Shown piece by piece: positions 33,622 through 42,926 of a DNA stretch of 47,973 nt (its first letter is position 1; each line of letters begins with the position of its first letter). The notes under the pieces are model-generated. The model worked only from the letters and a program-made list of their open reading frames with translations, ran no database searches and was not told the origin of the DNA. The stretch is taken from positions 45,303 through 93,275 of the forward strand of contig NZ_JALKFX010000012.1 of assembly GCF_023243045.1 (NCBI RefSeq). The letters run 5' to 3'. The DNA comes from Frankia sp. AgB32 (GTDB taxonomy: Bacteria > Actinomycetota > Actinomycetes > Frankiales > Frankiaceae). Made by a program: the position numbers and the translations under genes.

Positions 33622-36037
33622 CCGGGCTCCCCACCATCGTTGTCACGCGCGTCCGAGCCGGCCGCGGCGTCCTTCGACGCCCGTCGCCGAGGCGTCGGGC
33701 GGCGGCGCCCCGGGGCGGCAGGAGGGGCCGCGGGTCCAACGCGGCGGCGAGCCGGCGGGGCCGCGACGCCCGCGCGGCGAGCTGGCGGCGCAACGCGTCG
33801 ACCAGTTCCCACGCCCGCGTCGCGTCCGCCTCCGTCGACGCGGCCCGGTCGTACAGGGCCCGGCTGACCAGGGGTTCGAGGAGGCCTATCGGCTCGGCGA
33901 CCGCGGCGCCGAGCCCGGCGGCGTCGCCGACGACCTCCCCGGCCGAGCGGGTCGGCGTGGCCGACACGCCCCATTCGGCCAGCCGGTCCCGAACCTCCCG
34001 CCAGGCGCCGGCGACGCGGCGCCCCGGCGGCACCGCGCGGCGCCGCGCCCGGCGTCGGCGGGCCTTCTCCGCGACGACGGCCAGCGGGAACAGCACCAGG
34101 AGCGCGAGCAGCGAGACGATCGGCACCAGCGCGATCCGGTGCCAGCGCCCTCCGGCGGCGGGGCTGTGCTCGTCGAACCGGGGAATGGCGGACAGCTTCG
34201 GTGGAGCGGGTGGTGCTGGCGCCGCTTCGGCGGACGCGCCGCTGCCGCCGCCGGCGGCCCCGCCGGTGGTGTCCGGCGGTTCCTCGTGGGCGAGGTGGCT
34301 GGTGTCCGTCGGTTCGAACGGGATCCAGCCGAGACCGGCGAGGTACACCTCCGGCCAGGCGTGCGCGCGCGCCTGACTGATCGTGAACACGCCGCGTCCG
34401 CTGGCGGTGTCGGGACCTAGCAGGTAACCCACCGCGATGCGGGTCGGGAAGCCCCGCAACCGGGCGAGCAGCGCGAAGGCGGCTGCGTGCTGTTCGGCGT
34501 AGCTGTGCTGTTCTCGCGGGTCGGCGCTGGTCAGCAGCCTCGTCAGCGCACCGTAGGAGTGCCCGGGACGGCCGGCGAGATCGTAGGGGAACCGGGCGGG
34601 ATCCCGCAGATATCGCTGCAGGGCGATCAGCTGGGCATAGGCGGTGCGCGCGCCGCCGGTCGCGCGGATCGCGGTGGCGACCAGCACCGGCGGCAGGCCG
34701 GGTGGCACGGTGAGGTACTGCGCGAGCCGTGTGCCGGACCCGGGCACGGCAGCGGCGAGGCGAGCGGAGGACGGGTTGGCGACGGCGGCTGTGAGGTGGT
34801 AGTGCGGGCCGGCGCCCGCGGCTGCGGCCGTGCTCACGAGCGTGCCGGTGTGCGGGTCGAAGGCCGCCTGCACGCCGGTGAGGCGGGTCGGTTGGCCGAG
34901 GATCGGCAGCATCGGCGTGTCCTGCCGGTCGAGTGCCACGTCCGCGTGGACGGTGACGACCTCGCCCGCTCCGGTGCTGTTCTCGCCCGGTTCGCCGGGC
35001 AGCGTGGCGCCCACGGGAAGGTACGGGTCGGGGTTGCGCCAGCTCGCACCGTCGAACTCGCCGAGGACGGCGACGGTCATCCGGTCGACGGGCAGCCGCC
35101 CGCTCGACGACTCCAGCCGCACGGTTCCCAGCCGCCGCGGCGGCGCGGCGGTGAGCTGGGCCCGGACCTGCGCCAGCGGGTCCAGTTCCGACACGGCGCG
35201 CACGGGCCGTGGACGGACGGTGCGCGGGTCGAACCGGTCACCGCCGGGAGCCCCGGCGCCGAGCACGGTTCCGGCGACGACGGCGATGGCCACGACCGGC
35301 ACGCCGAGCAGCATCGAACCAGCCCCGGGCCCCTGTCCGCCGGGCGCCCCCCGAGCCGCGCGCACCAGGCCGAAACCGAGCCCCGCCGTGGCCAGGGCCA
35401 TGCCGGCGGCCAGCGGGGGACGGCGGTCGTCGGCCAGCAGAGCGACCGCGGTGGCGAAGGCCAGCCCGAGCGGCACGAGCGGGGCGAAGACGGTCCCCGG
35501 GCGTGCGGCCAGGGCGACGGCCAGTGCTGTGGCCAGCCACAGCACGAGGACCGGAACGACCAGCAGCGCGGGATCGGGATCGGCCGGCAGGCCGGCGGCC
35601 AGCAGGTTCGACCAGCCGCCGCGCAGCCCCGCGGCGAAGCCGTGCCCGCCGCCGATCGCCCGCCCGTCGACCCAGCCGAACACGACCACGAACAGGTACG
35701 CCGCCGCACCCGCGAGTCCGAGGACGGCGAGCGCGTCCAGTCGGCCGGTGAGTCGCCGGGCCGCAGCCGTCACCGCCGCCGAGGCCAGCACGGCACCGGT
35801 CAGCGCAGCCCAGGCACCGTGACCCGCGTACAGCGCGCGGAACTCGCCGGCGGCCGCCAGCGCGGCGAGCAGCAGCAACCCCCACTCGACGACCAGCGCC
35901 CAGTCCAGGCGGGCGATCGTCGCCAGCCGGCGGCCAGCCACGGCCGCCGCAGCGCCACCCGCCGCCCGACCGTCCCCGGCTGCCACGCCGATCGCCGGCA
36001 CCGCACGGACCCTCGTGCTCTGGTCCTCCGCCGTCAT
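33614..36037 (-). CDS. transglutaminase-like membrane protein (DUF3488/TgpA type), catalytic Cys replaced
   Basis: 807 residues. The ATG at 36037 overlaps the DUF58 stop (ATGA). The N-terminal ~240 residues hold several transmembrane helices, then an extracytoplasmic region with the transglutaminase core: EQHSYAEQHAAAFALLARL, GFPTRIAVGYL, AHAWPEVYL with the conserved His, and FEPTD with the Asp. Where the family often has Cys (G-x-C-E-Q) this protein has Ala514 (codon 34498-34496), so it may bind rather than cut or cross-link peptides. A last helix (LVPIVSLLALLVLFPLAVV) is followed by a cytoplasmic DUF4129-like tail. Part of the MoxR/DUF58 operon. Confidence 0.85.
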   Translation of the reverse strand: MTAEDQSTRVRAVPAIGVAAGDGRAAGGAAAAVAGRRLATIARLDWALVVEWGLLLLAALAAAGEFRALYAGHGAWAALTGAVLASAAVTAAARRLTGRLDALAVLGLAGAAAYLFVVVFGWVDGRAIGGGHGFAAGLRGGWSNLLAAGLPADPDPALLVVPVLVLWLATALAVALAARPGTVFAPLVPLGLAFATAVALLADDRRPPLAAGMALATAGLGFGLVRAARGAPGGQGPGAGSMLLGVPVVAIAVVAGTVLGAGAPGGDRFDPRTVRPRPVRAVSELDPLAQVRAQLTAAPPRRLGTVRLESSSGRLPVDRMTVAVLGEFDGASWRNPDPYLPVGATLPGEPGENSTGAGEVVTVHADVALDRQDTPMLPILGQPTRLTGVQAAFDPHTGTLVSTAAAAGAGPHYHLTAAVANPSSARLAAAVPGSGTRLAQYLTVPPGLPPVLVATAIRATGGARTAYAQLIALQRYLRDPARFPYDLAGRPGHSYGALTRLLTSADPREQHSYAEQHAAAFALLARLRGFPTRIAVGYLLGPDTASGRGVFTISQARAHAWPEVYLAGLGWIPFEPTDTSHLAHEEPPDTTGGAAGGGSGASAEAAPAPPAPPKLSAIPRFDEHSPAAGGRWHRIALVPIVSLLALLVLFPLAVVAEKARRRRARRRAVPPGRRVAGAWREVRDRLAEWGVSATPTRSAGEVVGDAAGLGAAVAEPIGLLEPLVSRALYDRAASTEADATRAWELVDALRRQLAARASRPRRLAAALDPRPLLPPRGAAARRLGDGRRRTPRPARTRVTTMVGSPDG

Positions 36038-37176
36038 CGGACCGTCCGGTTCCATCGGGCCGCGAACTGCTCGCTGGTCGGCGCGGCCACCGTGAACGCG
36101 CCGGGGACGGTCGGCGCCGACCTGGCGCCGCGCTCGCCGACCAGGGCGACGCTGGCCACGGCGAACCGGCGCAGCGCCGGCCCGACGGCATCGAGCGCGG
36201 CCTGTCGCGGGGTGCCGGTGACGACGCCGAGCGCGGCGCCCTCGGCGGCCGGACCCAGCCCGGCGAGCATGCCGAGCCCGGGGTCCGCCTCGCGCCGCGC
36301 GGCCTCGGCGAACAGCGCGAGCACCTCGCCCTGGCCGGACACACCGCGTTCCGCCGACGCCCGGGCACCGCCGGTCGTGCGCACCTCCACCGGATGGCCG
36401 CCGTCGAACGCCGCGACGGCGAGCGAGGCGGCGACCCGGACGGCCGCCTCGAACGACTCGTCGGTGTAGGCGGCGGCGCTGGTGTCCAGCAGGACGAGCA
36501 TCCGCGGTTCGTGCGGAACGACGTTGTGCCGGATCATGAGCGTGCCGGTGCGGGCCGTCGACGGCCAGTGGATCAGTCGCAGGTCGTCGCCGCGGGCGTA
36601 CTCCCGCAGGCTGTGGAACGCCACGCCGCCGCCGGGGGCCGCCGCCGACGTCCTGCCGTCCAGTTCCGGGGAGCGGCCCGTCGGCAGCGGCACCATCGCG
36701 TGCAGCCGCGGACAGACCCACATCCTGCTGTGGGACGGGTAGGACCGCCCGGTCCGGAACAGGCCGAGGGGGTCGCTGTGCCCGACGGTCAGCGGCCCCA
36801 CCGCGTGCACGCCGCGCCGCCGCGTGGGCAGCGGGTAGTCGATCTCGCGGGAGGCGCCCGCGGCCAGACTCGGCAACGTCACCCGTACCCGCTCGCCGGC
36901 GACCGCCTCCACGGCGACGAACGGCGGGCAGCGCCGCCGGCCGACGTTCGTCACCGTCATGACGCCCCGCGCCTCGCCGCCCTCGACGACGCGTGCCGGC
37001 TCGACGCGACGCGTCACGCGGATCCGCGGCCGGGCGAGCATCCACAGCGCACCGCCAGCGAGCATCACCAGGCCGGTGACACCGAGGCCGAGTAACTCCG
37101 GGTAGTGCAGCACCGGCCAGCTCGCGAGCAGGAGCGCCGTGGCGGCGACCGCGCCCCAGCCCGACCTCGTGATCAT
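36034..37176 (-). CDS. DUF58 (vWA-like) membrane protein
   Basis: 380 residues; the ATG at 37176 overlaps the MoxR stop by four bases. Two N-terminal helices are followed by a β-sandwich region (TRRVEPARVVEGGEARGVMT). The DUF58 hallmark FHSLREYARGDDLRLIHW is present, and then a vWA-like fold starting MLVLLDTSAAAYTDE. DUF58 proteins pair with MoxR ATPases as chaperone-type modules for assembling or inserting metal/cofactor- or envelope-associated complexes. Here the module sits with transglutaminase, PKD protein and kinase, so an envelope role is likely. Confidence 0.88.
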   Translation of the reverse strand: MITRSGWGAVAATALLLASWPVLHYPELLGLGVTGLVMLAGGALWMLARPRIRVTRRVEPARVVEGGEARGVMTVTNVGRRRCPPFVAVEAVAGERVRVTLPSLAAGASREIDYPLPTRRRGVHAVGPLTVGHSDPLGLFRTGRSYPSHSRMWVCPRLHAMVPLPTGRSPELDGRTSAAAPGGGVAFHSLREYARGDDLRLIHWPSTARTGTLMIRHNVVPHEPRMLVLLDTSAAAYTDESFEAAVRVAASLAVAAFDGGHPVEVRTTGGARASAERGVSGQGEVLALFAEAARREADPGLGMLAGLGPAAEGAALGVVTGTPRQAALDAVGPALRRFAVASVALVGERGARSAPTVPGAFTVAAPTSEQFAARWNRTVR

Positions 37177-38150
37177 CTGCGGGCGGAATAAGGGTCCGGG
37201 ATCCGCACCGACGCGGTGATGCGGGACAGCACGTCCGCGCCGGTCAGCCCGTCGAGCAGGGCCTCCGGACGGATGATGATCCGGTGGCCGAGCACTGCCG
37301 GTGCCAGCGACTTCACGTCGTCCGGGGTGACGAACGGCCGGCCGGCGGCGGCGGCCCGGGCCTGGGCGGCGCGGGCCAGGGAGAGTCCGCCGCGGGGGCT
37401 GACTCCGAGCCGGATCTGGTCCGGGTGCCGCCGCGTGTCCGCGACGATCATGACGATGTAGTCGTACACCTCCGCGGACAGGTGCACCCCGCGGGCGAGT
37501 TCGGTCATCCGCAGCAGGTCGGCGTTCGTGAGAACCGGTTCGAGGTCCTCCGGCTCCACGCCGCGGGTGCCGGCGGTGAGGATCTCGATCTCCGCAGCGT
37601 GGTCGGGATAGCCCACGGTCGAGCGGATCATGAAGCGGTCGATCTGGGCCTCGGGCAGTTCGTACGTGCCGCCGTGTTCCACCGGGTTCTGGGTGGCGAT
37701 CGCCATGAACGGCCGGGGCACCCGGTAGGTCGTCGAGTCGACCGTGACGCGCCGTTCCTCCATGACCTCCAACAGCGCCGACTGGGTCTTCGGCGACGCC
37801 CGGTTGATCTCGTCGATGAGCACGACGTTGGCGAACACCGGACCCTCGTGGAACTCGAAGGTCCTGCTGGCGGCATCCCAGATCCGCACGCCGGTGACGT
37901 CGGAGGGCAGCAGATCGGCGGTGAACTGCACCCGCCGGACCACCCCGCTGACCGACTGCCCGATGGCCTTGGCCAGCGATGTCTTACCGACGCCCGGAAC
38001 GTCGTCGAGAAGCAGATGCCCCTCGGCGTACATGCACAACAGCGCCCGCTCAACGACTGCGGGATTCCCTCGGAAGAATCCGGAGATGTTGGCGGCAAGC
38101 CGTTGATGCTGCCGTGAGAACCAGTCGGCGTCTGCCGCGGACGTTTCCAC
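37173..38150 (-). CDS. MoxR-family AAA+ ATPase
   Basis: 325 residues from GTG 38150, which has AGGGAG four bases ahead; the frame is open to a GTG at 38255, but that has no ribosome-binding site and its extra residues do not look like the family. Walker A DVPGVGKTS, Walker B VVLIDEINRA, sensor-1 AIATQNPVEHGG, and LGVSPRGGLSLARAAQARA near the C-terminus define a MoxR ATPase. It is the first gene of a five-gene operon ending at 28084, each joined by overlap or a gap of a few bases. It likely remodels the DUF58-associated complex. Confidence 0.92.
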   Translation of the reverse strand: METSAADADWFSRQHQRLAANISGFFRGNPAVVERALLCMYAEGHLLLDDVPGVGKTSLAKAIGQSVSGVVRRVQFTADLLPSDVTGVRIWDAASRTFEFHEGPVFANVVLIDEINRASPKTQSALLEVMEERRVTVDSTTYRVPRPFMAIATQNPVEHGGTYELPEAQIDRFMIRSTVGYPDHAAEIEILTAGTRGVEPEDLEPVLTNADLLRMTELARGVHLSAEVYDYIVMIVADTRRHPDQIRLGVSPRGGLSLARAAQARAAAAGRPFVTPDDVKSLAPAVLGHRIIIRPEALLDGLTGADVLSRITASVRIPDPYSARR

Positions 38151-38193
38151 AGAACTCCCTGCCGGCCGGATAGAACTACCTTGCTCCGGGGGC

Positions 38194-38210
38194 GCCGAGC
38201 CTGTCTCGGC
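38194..38210. other. hairpin in the leader of the MoxR operon
   Basis: Arms gccgag / ctcggc around cctgt, 44-60 bases upstream of the preferred MoxR start. It could be a leader structure or operator half; small and not decisive. Confidence 0.3.
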
Positions 38211-38373
38211 CGATGTTCGATGGAAACGGCTGTCGATGCAGTGGGCGTCGAGCACAACGGACGCTACTCACCACGTTCCCCCGTTCGCGGACAGCTCGCA
38301 TGAGAATACACGGGAAAGCCGGCGGGATGAGCCCGGCCTTCGCACCGCCGTCGGCGGACGTACTATGCGCAGG

Positions 38374-38919
38374 TCACGGTGCGCCCGCACCACCACGGGC
38401 AACGGCGGCGCACCAGGCTTCGGCCTCGCGCGGGGAAACCAGCCGCACGCAGACCCGGTCCGGTGACTCGGCGGCGAAGCGTTCGGCGTAGCGCACGCGG
38501 TACACGGGATGCTTGCGCCACGACCATCTGATCGGATGGTCGGCCCGCGGCACGTCGCGCCAGCGCTCCCGGTTGCCGTTCCACAGCTCGCGGCGCAGGA
38601 CCAGGCGGCCCGCGGTCCGCCGGACCAGCCGCCACTCGACCAGCCAGCGGGGCAGATCGAGCCAGACGACTGTGTCGGCTCGGGACCAGACGAGGTCCAG
38701 GACGGCCGAGTAGTTGCCGTCGACGACCCACGCCGGCGCCGAGGTGGCCGCGTCCACGTCCGGGGCGAACTCCGGCCGGGGCACCCAGTCAGGGCCGTGG
38801 TTCAGCGCGTCGAGTTCGACATGCGGCACGGCCAGCGCGGCGGCGAGCCGCCGGGACAACGTCGACTTGCCGGACCCGGACGTACCGATGACCAGAACCC
38901 TGCGCACCAGGCCGACCAT
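38374..38919 (-). CDS. P-loop NTPase, adenylate-kinase-like (FlaR/topology-modulation type)
   Basis: 181 residues from ATG 38919 (frame open upstream to 38949). P-loop VIGTSGSGKSTLSRRLA near the N-terminus, then VPHVELDALNHGPDW, WVVDGNYSAVLDLVW with the DGNY motif typical of this group, TVVWLDLPRWLVEWRLVRRT, and a C-terminal strand reading VRLVSPREAEAW. It is probably a small-molecule or nucleotide kinase; the substrate is unknown. It lies upstream of the MoxR operon on the same strand but is separated by about 220 bases. Confidence 0.8.
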   Translation of the reverse strand: MVGLVRRVLVIGTSGSGKSTLSRRLAAALAVPHVELDALNHGPDWVPRPEFAPDVDAATSAPAWVVDGNYSAVLDLVWSRADTVVWLDLPRWLVEWRLVRRTAGRLVLRRELWNGNRERWRDVPRADHPIRWSWRKHPVYRVRYAERFAAESPDRVCVRLVSPREAEAWCAAVARGGAGAP

Positions 38920-38984
38920 AACCGGCGGCCTGGGGCAGGCCGGGCCCACCCCGGACCGGGAAACCCCGGCCGGCGCGGCGCAGC

Positions 38985-39461
38985 CTACTCGCCGGCGGCG
39001 GCCCGGCGGATCTCCTCGATGTCGATCTTCGACATCTTCAGCATCGCCTCGGTCGCGCGCCTGGACCGCTCCGGGTCCGGGTCACCGAGCAGCTCGCCCA
39101 GCGCCGTCGGCACGATCTGCCACGACAGGCCCCAGCGGTCCTTGAGCCACCCGCACTGGCTCTCGGAGCCACCGTCGGCGGTGAGGCTGTTCCAGTAGTG
39201 GTCGATCTCGTCCTGCGAGGCGCAGAAGACCTGCAGCGAGAAGGCCTCGGTGGGCGGGAACATCGGGCCGCCGTTGAGCGCGACGTACTCCCGGCCGTCC
39301 AGCTCGAACTGGACGGTCATCGCGGTGCCCTCCGGCCGCATGCCGCCGGGGCCGTAGCGGGCGACGTTGGTGATGCGGGAGTTCGGGAACAGCGACGTGT
39401 AGAACTCGGCGGCCTGTTCGCCCTGGTCGTCGAACCACAGGCACGGCGTGATGCTGGGCAT
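38985..39461 (-). CDS. VOC-family protein (PhnB-like)
   Basis: 158 residues; GGAGGG precedes the ATG. PhnB-type glyoxalase/VOC features: PCLWFDDQGEQAAEFYTSLF, MTVQFELDGREYVALNGG, and the C-terminal CGWLKDRWGLSWQIVPTAL followed by the ATEAMLKMSKIDIEEI helix that is very common in this subgroup. It is a metal-binding fold of unknown substrate. Confidence 0.9.
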   Translation of the reverse strand: MPSITPCLWFDDQGEQAAEFYTSLFPNSRITNVARYGPGGMRPEGTAMTVQFELDGREYVALNGGPMFPPTEAFSLQVFCASQDEIDHYWNSLTADGGSESQCGWLKDRWGLSWQIVPTALGELLGDPDPERSRRATEAMLKMSKIDIEEIRRAAAGE

Positions 39462-39593
39462 GGCGTGGATCCCTCCGTCGGCGGCGCACCTCGGACGCGG
39501 CCTCCCGGGTCCGATGGCGGCAACCCTAGCGCCGCCCGCCGACAGTTTTCGTCGCCGTGGAGTCCCTCGCCTCCCGCGGATCGATCGGGTTGG

Positions 39594-41117
39594 TCAGCCG
39601 GATCCGGCGGGTGCCGGCCCGGGCCGGGCGAGCTCACCGCCGGAGAGGTCGGCCAGCGGCGGTGCGTCCAGGCAGCAGTGGGATGTTCCAGGTCCCGGCG
39701 CGAAGGCCGGCTCCGCCGGGGCCGGCCGGGGCGGGTTGCGAATGGTCAGCGCGGCGATCAGACCGCCAAGTCCGCACAGCACCGCAGCGATGAGGACCGC
39801 CGTGTGGAAGCCGGCGGAGAAGTCCGCCGGCACCAGGTAGGCGGCGGCGGTGATCCCGCCGGCGGCCGGCAGCACGGCGACGGCGATCAGGTTCGCCACC
39901 CGGGCCACGTCGTTGTTGACCGCCGAGGCGAGCCCCGCGTGCCGGGGCGGGACCGCCGCGAGCGCGGTGGCGGTCAGTGGCGCCACCGTGATCGCCAGAC
40001 CCAGCCCGAACACGATCACGGCTGGCAGCACCTCGGTCAGGTAGTCGCCGCTGCCGCCGACGCGGGAGAGCAGCGCCAGGCCGGCGCCGACGACGAGCGG
40101 ACCCACGGTCATCTGCAGCCGCGGCCCGATGCGGGCGGCGAGGCGGCCGGAGCGGGCCGACAGCGCCAGCATGATCAGTGTCACTGGCAGCAGTGCCATC
40201 CCGGAATGCAGCGGACTGTAGCCGCAGGCGAGCTGAAGCTGGACGGGCAACAGGAACAGCGTGCCGCCGAGTGCCGCGTACACGGCGAACGTCACCAGGT
40301 TCGTCGCGGTGAACTGGCGGGCGGTGAACAGGTCCAGCGGCAGCATCGGCGCCGTCGCCCGCCGCTCGACGACGACGAACGCGCCCAGCACCAGCACGCC
40401 GCCGACCAGCGCCGCCAGCACCACCGGCGCCGTCCAGCCGCGGCTCGGCCCCTCGATGAGCCCGTAGGTCAGCCCCACCAGGCCGACGGTGACCAGCGGG
40501 CCGCCGACCAGGTCGATCCGGCCGTCCGGGCGCGGATCACGCGACTCCGGCACATGCCGCCAGGCCACGGCGAGCACCGCCGCCGCCACCGGCAGGTTGA
40601 TCAGGAAGATCAGCCGCCAGGACCACACCTCGACGAGCCAGCCGCCGAGGAACGGTCCGATCGCGGTGGCCACCCCGCCCAGTCCCGACCAGGCGCCGAT
40701 CGCCCGACCCCGGTCGTCCGGAACGAAACTCGCCTCCAGGATGGCCAGGCTGCCAGGGGTCAACAGGGCCGCGCCGACCCCCTGCAGGGCCCGTGCGGCG
40801 ATGAGGGTCCCGCTGTTCGGCGCTGCCGCGCAGCCCATCGAGGCGACCACGAACCAGACCACGCCGAGCATGAACATCCGCCGACGCCCGTAGCGGTCCC
40901 CGAGATCACCGGCAACCAGCAGCAGGCCGGCGAGGGTGAGCGTGTACGCGGTCACGACCCACTGCAACGAGGTCAGGCCGGTGTGCAGGTCCCGGCCCAT
41001 CGCGGGCAGGGCGATGCCGACCACCGTCGCGTCGATCGCGGCGAGCGCCGACCCGAGCACGGTCGCCGCCAGCACCCACCTGCCGGCGGGTGTGCCCAGG
41101 CGCAGGCCGTCCTCCAA
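39594..41117 (-). CDS. DHA2-type MFS drug exporter (EmrB/QacA-like)
   Basis: 507 residues. The best start is TTG 41117, six bases behind GGAGGG; no ATG or GTG fits. Fourteen hydrophobic helices are expected; the MFS motif A-like GDLGDRYGRRRMFMLG and motif C-like GAALLTPGSLAIL followed by GPFLGGWLVE (antiporter signature) are present. Drug:H+ antiporters of this group export lipophilic compounds. The first acidic residue in helix 1 is visible (AAIDATVVGIALP). It may be co-transcribed with the FMN-glutamate-synthase-like gene 68 bases upstream. Confidence 0.92.
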   Translation of the reverse strand: MEDGLRLGTPAGRWVLAATVLGSALAAIDATVVGIALPAMGRDLHTGLTSLQWVVTAYTLTLAGLLLVAGDLGDRYGRRRMFMLGVVWFVVASMGCAAAPNSGTLIAARALQGVGAALLTPGSLAILEASFVPDDRGRAIGAWSGLGGVATAIGPFLGGWLVEVWSWRLIFLINLPVAAAVLAVAWRHVPESRDPRPDGRIDLVGGPLVTVGLVGLTYGLIEGPSRGWTAPVVLAALVGGVLVLGAFVVVERRATAPMLPLDLFTARQFTATNLVTFAVYAALGGTLFLLPVQLQLACGYSPLHSGMALLPVTLIMLALSARSGRLAARIGPRLQMTVGPLVVGAGLALLSRVGGSGDYLTEVLPAVIVFGLGLAITVAPLTATALAAVPPRHAGLASAVNNDVARVANLIAVAVLPAAGGITAAAYLVPADFSAGFHTAVLIAAVLCGLGGLIAALTIRNPPRPAPAEPAFAPGPGTSHCCLDAPPLADLSGGELARPGPAPAGSG

Positions 41118-41185
41118 TGGCGTCCCTCCGTCGGCGTCATCGTCGACGGCAGACCCGCCGCCTGTCCAGTAACAACCGGCTGCGC

Positions 41186-42775
41186 TCAGGGGCGGAAGCG
41201 GTCGGGGTCGGCGGCGTTCCAGTCGATTGCCCAGTCCGCCGGCGGCTCGGCGAGCAGCTCGCCGGGTTCGAGCCACGGGAACAGCTCGGCGTAGCTGCGG
41301 GTCTCGGTGTGGGTGACCCGGCGCATCAGCATCCCGGGGTGCAGCTCGCCCGGCGCGGCGCAGCCGAGGGAGGCCATGACCTGCACCGCGGTGGCGACGG
41401 TGGCCTGCTGGTAGCGGAACACCCGCTCGCCCTTGTCTGCGACGTCGAGAGCACGGGCCCTTCGCGGGTCCTGCGTGGCCACGCCGGTCGGGCAGGTGTT
41501 GGTGTGGCAGCGCTGCGCCTGGATGCAGCCGACCGCCATCATCATCGCCCGCGCCGAGTTGGTGTAGTCGGCGCCCTGCGCGAGCCGCTTGACGATGTCC
41601 ACGCCGGTCGCGACCTTGCCGCTGACCCCGATCCGGATCCGGTCCCGCAGACCGACACCGACCAGCGCGTTGTGCACGGTGATCAGACCTTCGGTCAGCG
41701 GCGTGCCGACGTGGTCCTCGTACTCCAGCGGCGCGGCGCCGGTGCCGCCTTCGGCGCCGTCGACGACGATGAAGTCCGGGGTGACCCCTTCCTCCAGCAT
41801 CGCCCGGCAGATCGCGAGCAGCTCGCGCCGGGAACCGACGCACAGCTTGAACCCGGCTGGCTTGCCCCCGGCCAGCTCGCGCATCCGCGCGACGAACAGC
41901 ACCAGTTCGCGCGGCGTCGCGAACACGCTGTGCCCTGGCGGGCTCACGCAGGTCACGCCGGGTTGCACACCGCGGGCCGCGGCGATCTCGGCGCTGACCT
42001 TCGCCGCGGGCAGGATGCCGCCGAGGCCCGGCTTCGCCCCCTGACTCAGTTTGAGCTCGACCATCTTCACCGAGGGCAGCGCGGCCTTGTCCTTGAACCT
42101 GGCCGGATCGAACTCGCCGTTCTCCGTGCGTGCGCCGAAGTAGCCGCTGCCGATCTCCCAGATCAGGTCGGCACCGTAGCGCAGGTGATGGTCGGTGAGC
42201 CCGCCCTCGCCGGTGTCGTGGGCGAAGCCGCCCTTGGCGGCGCCCTGGTTCATGGCCAGCACCGCGTTGGCGGACAGCGAGCCGAAGCTCATCGCGGACA
42301 CGTTGAGCAGCGCGATGTCGTACGGCTGGGTGCAGTCCGGCCCGCCGACCCGCACCCGCGGCGCCGCCGCGTCCGGCGGGACGTTCACCGGGGCGGTGGA
42401 GTGCGGCAGGTATTCGTAGCCGACCTCGTTGACGTCCCGTTCGGTGCCGAATGCCTGATCACTGTGGACGCCCTTGGCCCGCTCGTAGACGCTGCTGCGC
42501 ACCTCGCGGTCGAACGGGCGGCCGTCGTAGTTGCGCTCGATGAAGTACTGCTGGATCTCCGGGCGGATCCGCTCCAGCCCGAAGCGCAGGTACCCGGCGA
42601 GCGGGTAGCTGCGCAGGATCGCGTGCCGACGCTGCGTGACGTCGTGCACCGCCAGCGCGAGCAGCGCGAGCAGCACACCTACCGCCGCCCACCAGCCCCC
42701 CGACCAGCACACCGCAGCGGCCAGCGCCGCGCCGACGCCGATGACCAGGCCCGACAGCACACCCACCGGAAACAT
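41186..42775 (-). CDS. FMN-binding glutamate synthase-like protein
   Basis: 529 residues from ATG 42775. Two N-terminal hydrophobic helices (about 40 residues) precede the glutamate-synthase-like TIM barrel: NVSAMSFGSLSANAVLA, GEIGGL-type GEGGLTDHHLRYGADLIWEIGSG (in parts), ELKLSQGAKPG, DGAEGGTGAAPLEYEDHVG, and the Cys pattern CIQAQRCHTNTCPTG for an iron-sulfur cluster. It lacks the glutaminase domain, so it is not a full GOGAT. Such membrane-tethered proteins are common in actinobacteria, with no defined substrate. Confidence 0.9.
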   Translation of the reverse strand: MFPVGVLSGLVIGVGAALAAAVCWSGGWWAAVGVLLALLALAVHDVTQRRHAILRSYPLAGYLRFGLERIRPEIQQYFIERNYDGRPFDREVRSSVYERAKGVHSDQAFGTERDVNEVGYEYLPHSTAPVNVPPDAAAPRVRVGGPDCTQPYDIALLNVSAMSFGSLSANAVLAMNQGAAKGGFAHDTGEGGLTDHHLRYGADLIWEIGSGYFGARTENGEFDPARFKDKAALPSVKMVELKLSQGAKPGLGGILPAAKVSAEIAAARGVQPGVTCVSPPGHSVFATPRELVLFVARMRELAGGKPAGFKLCVGSRRELLAICRAMLEEGVTPDFIVVDGAEGGTGAAPLEYEDHVGTPLTEGLITVHNALVGVGLRDRIRIGVSGKVATGVDIVKRLAQGADYTNSARAMMMAVGCIQAQRCHTNTCPTGVATQDPRRARALDVADKGERVFRYQQATVATAVQVMASLGCAAPGELHPGMLMRRVTHTETRSYAELFPWLEPGELLAEPPADWAIDWNAADPDRFRP

Positions 42776-42926
42776 CGCGATCGTGGTCCTCTCCCGAGCC
42801 GCCGAGGCCCCCGCCGCCGCGACGAATACGACGCTATACGCCGCGACACTCGGACCTGGGGTGTTTGCTCCCTGTGCCGGACCGGGGACGGGGAGGCTCC
42901 CAACTCGGGCGGTCGGTCCGCGATTG

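Noticed and set aside
39198-41294. A 698-codon plus-strand frame opposite the MFS exporter
   Set aside because: Gln/Arg/His-rich antisense frame of an evident transporter.
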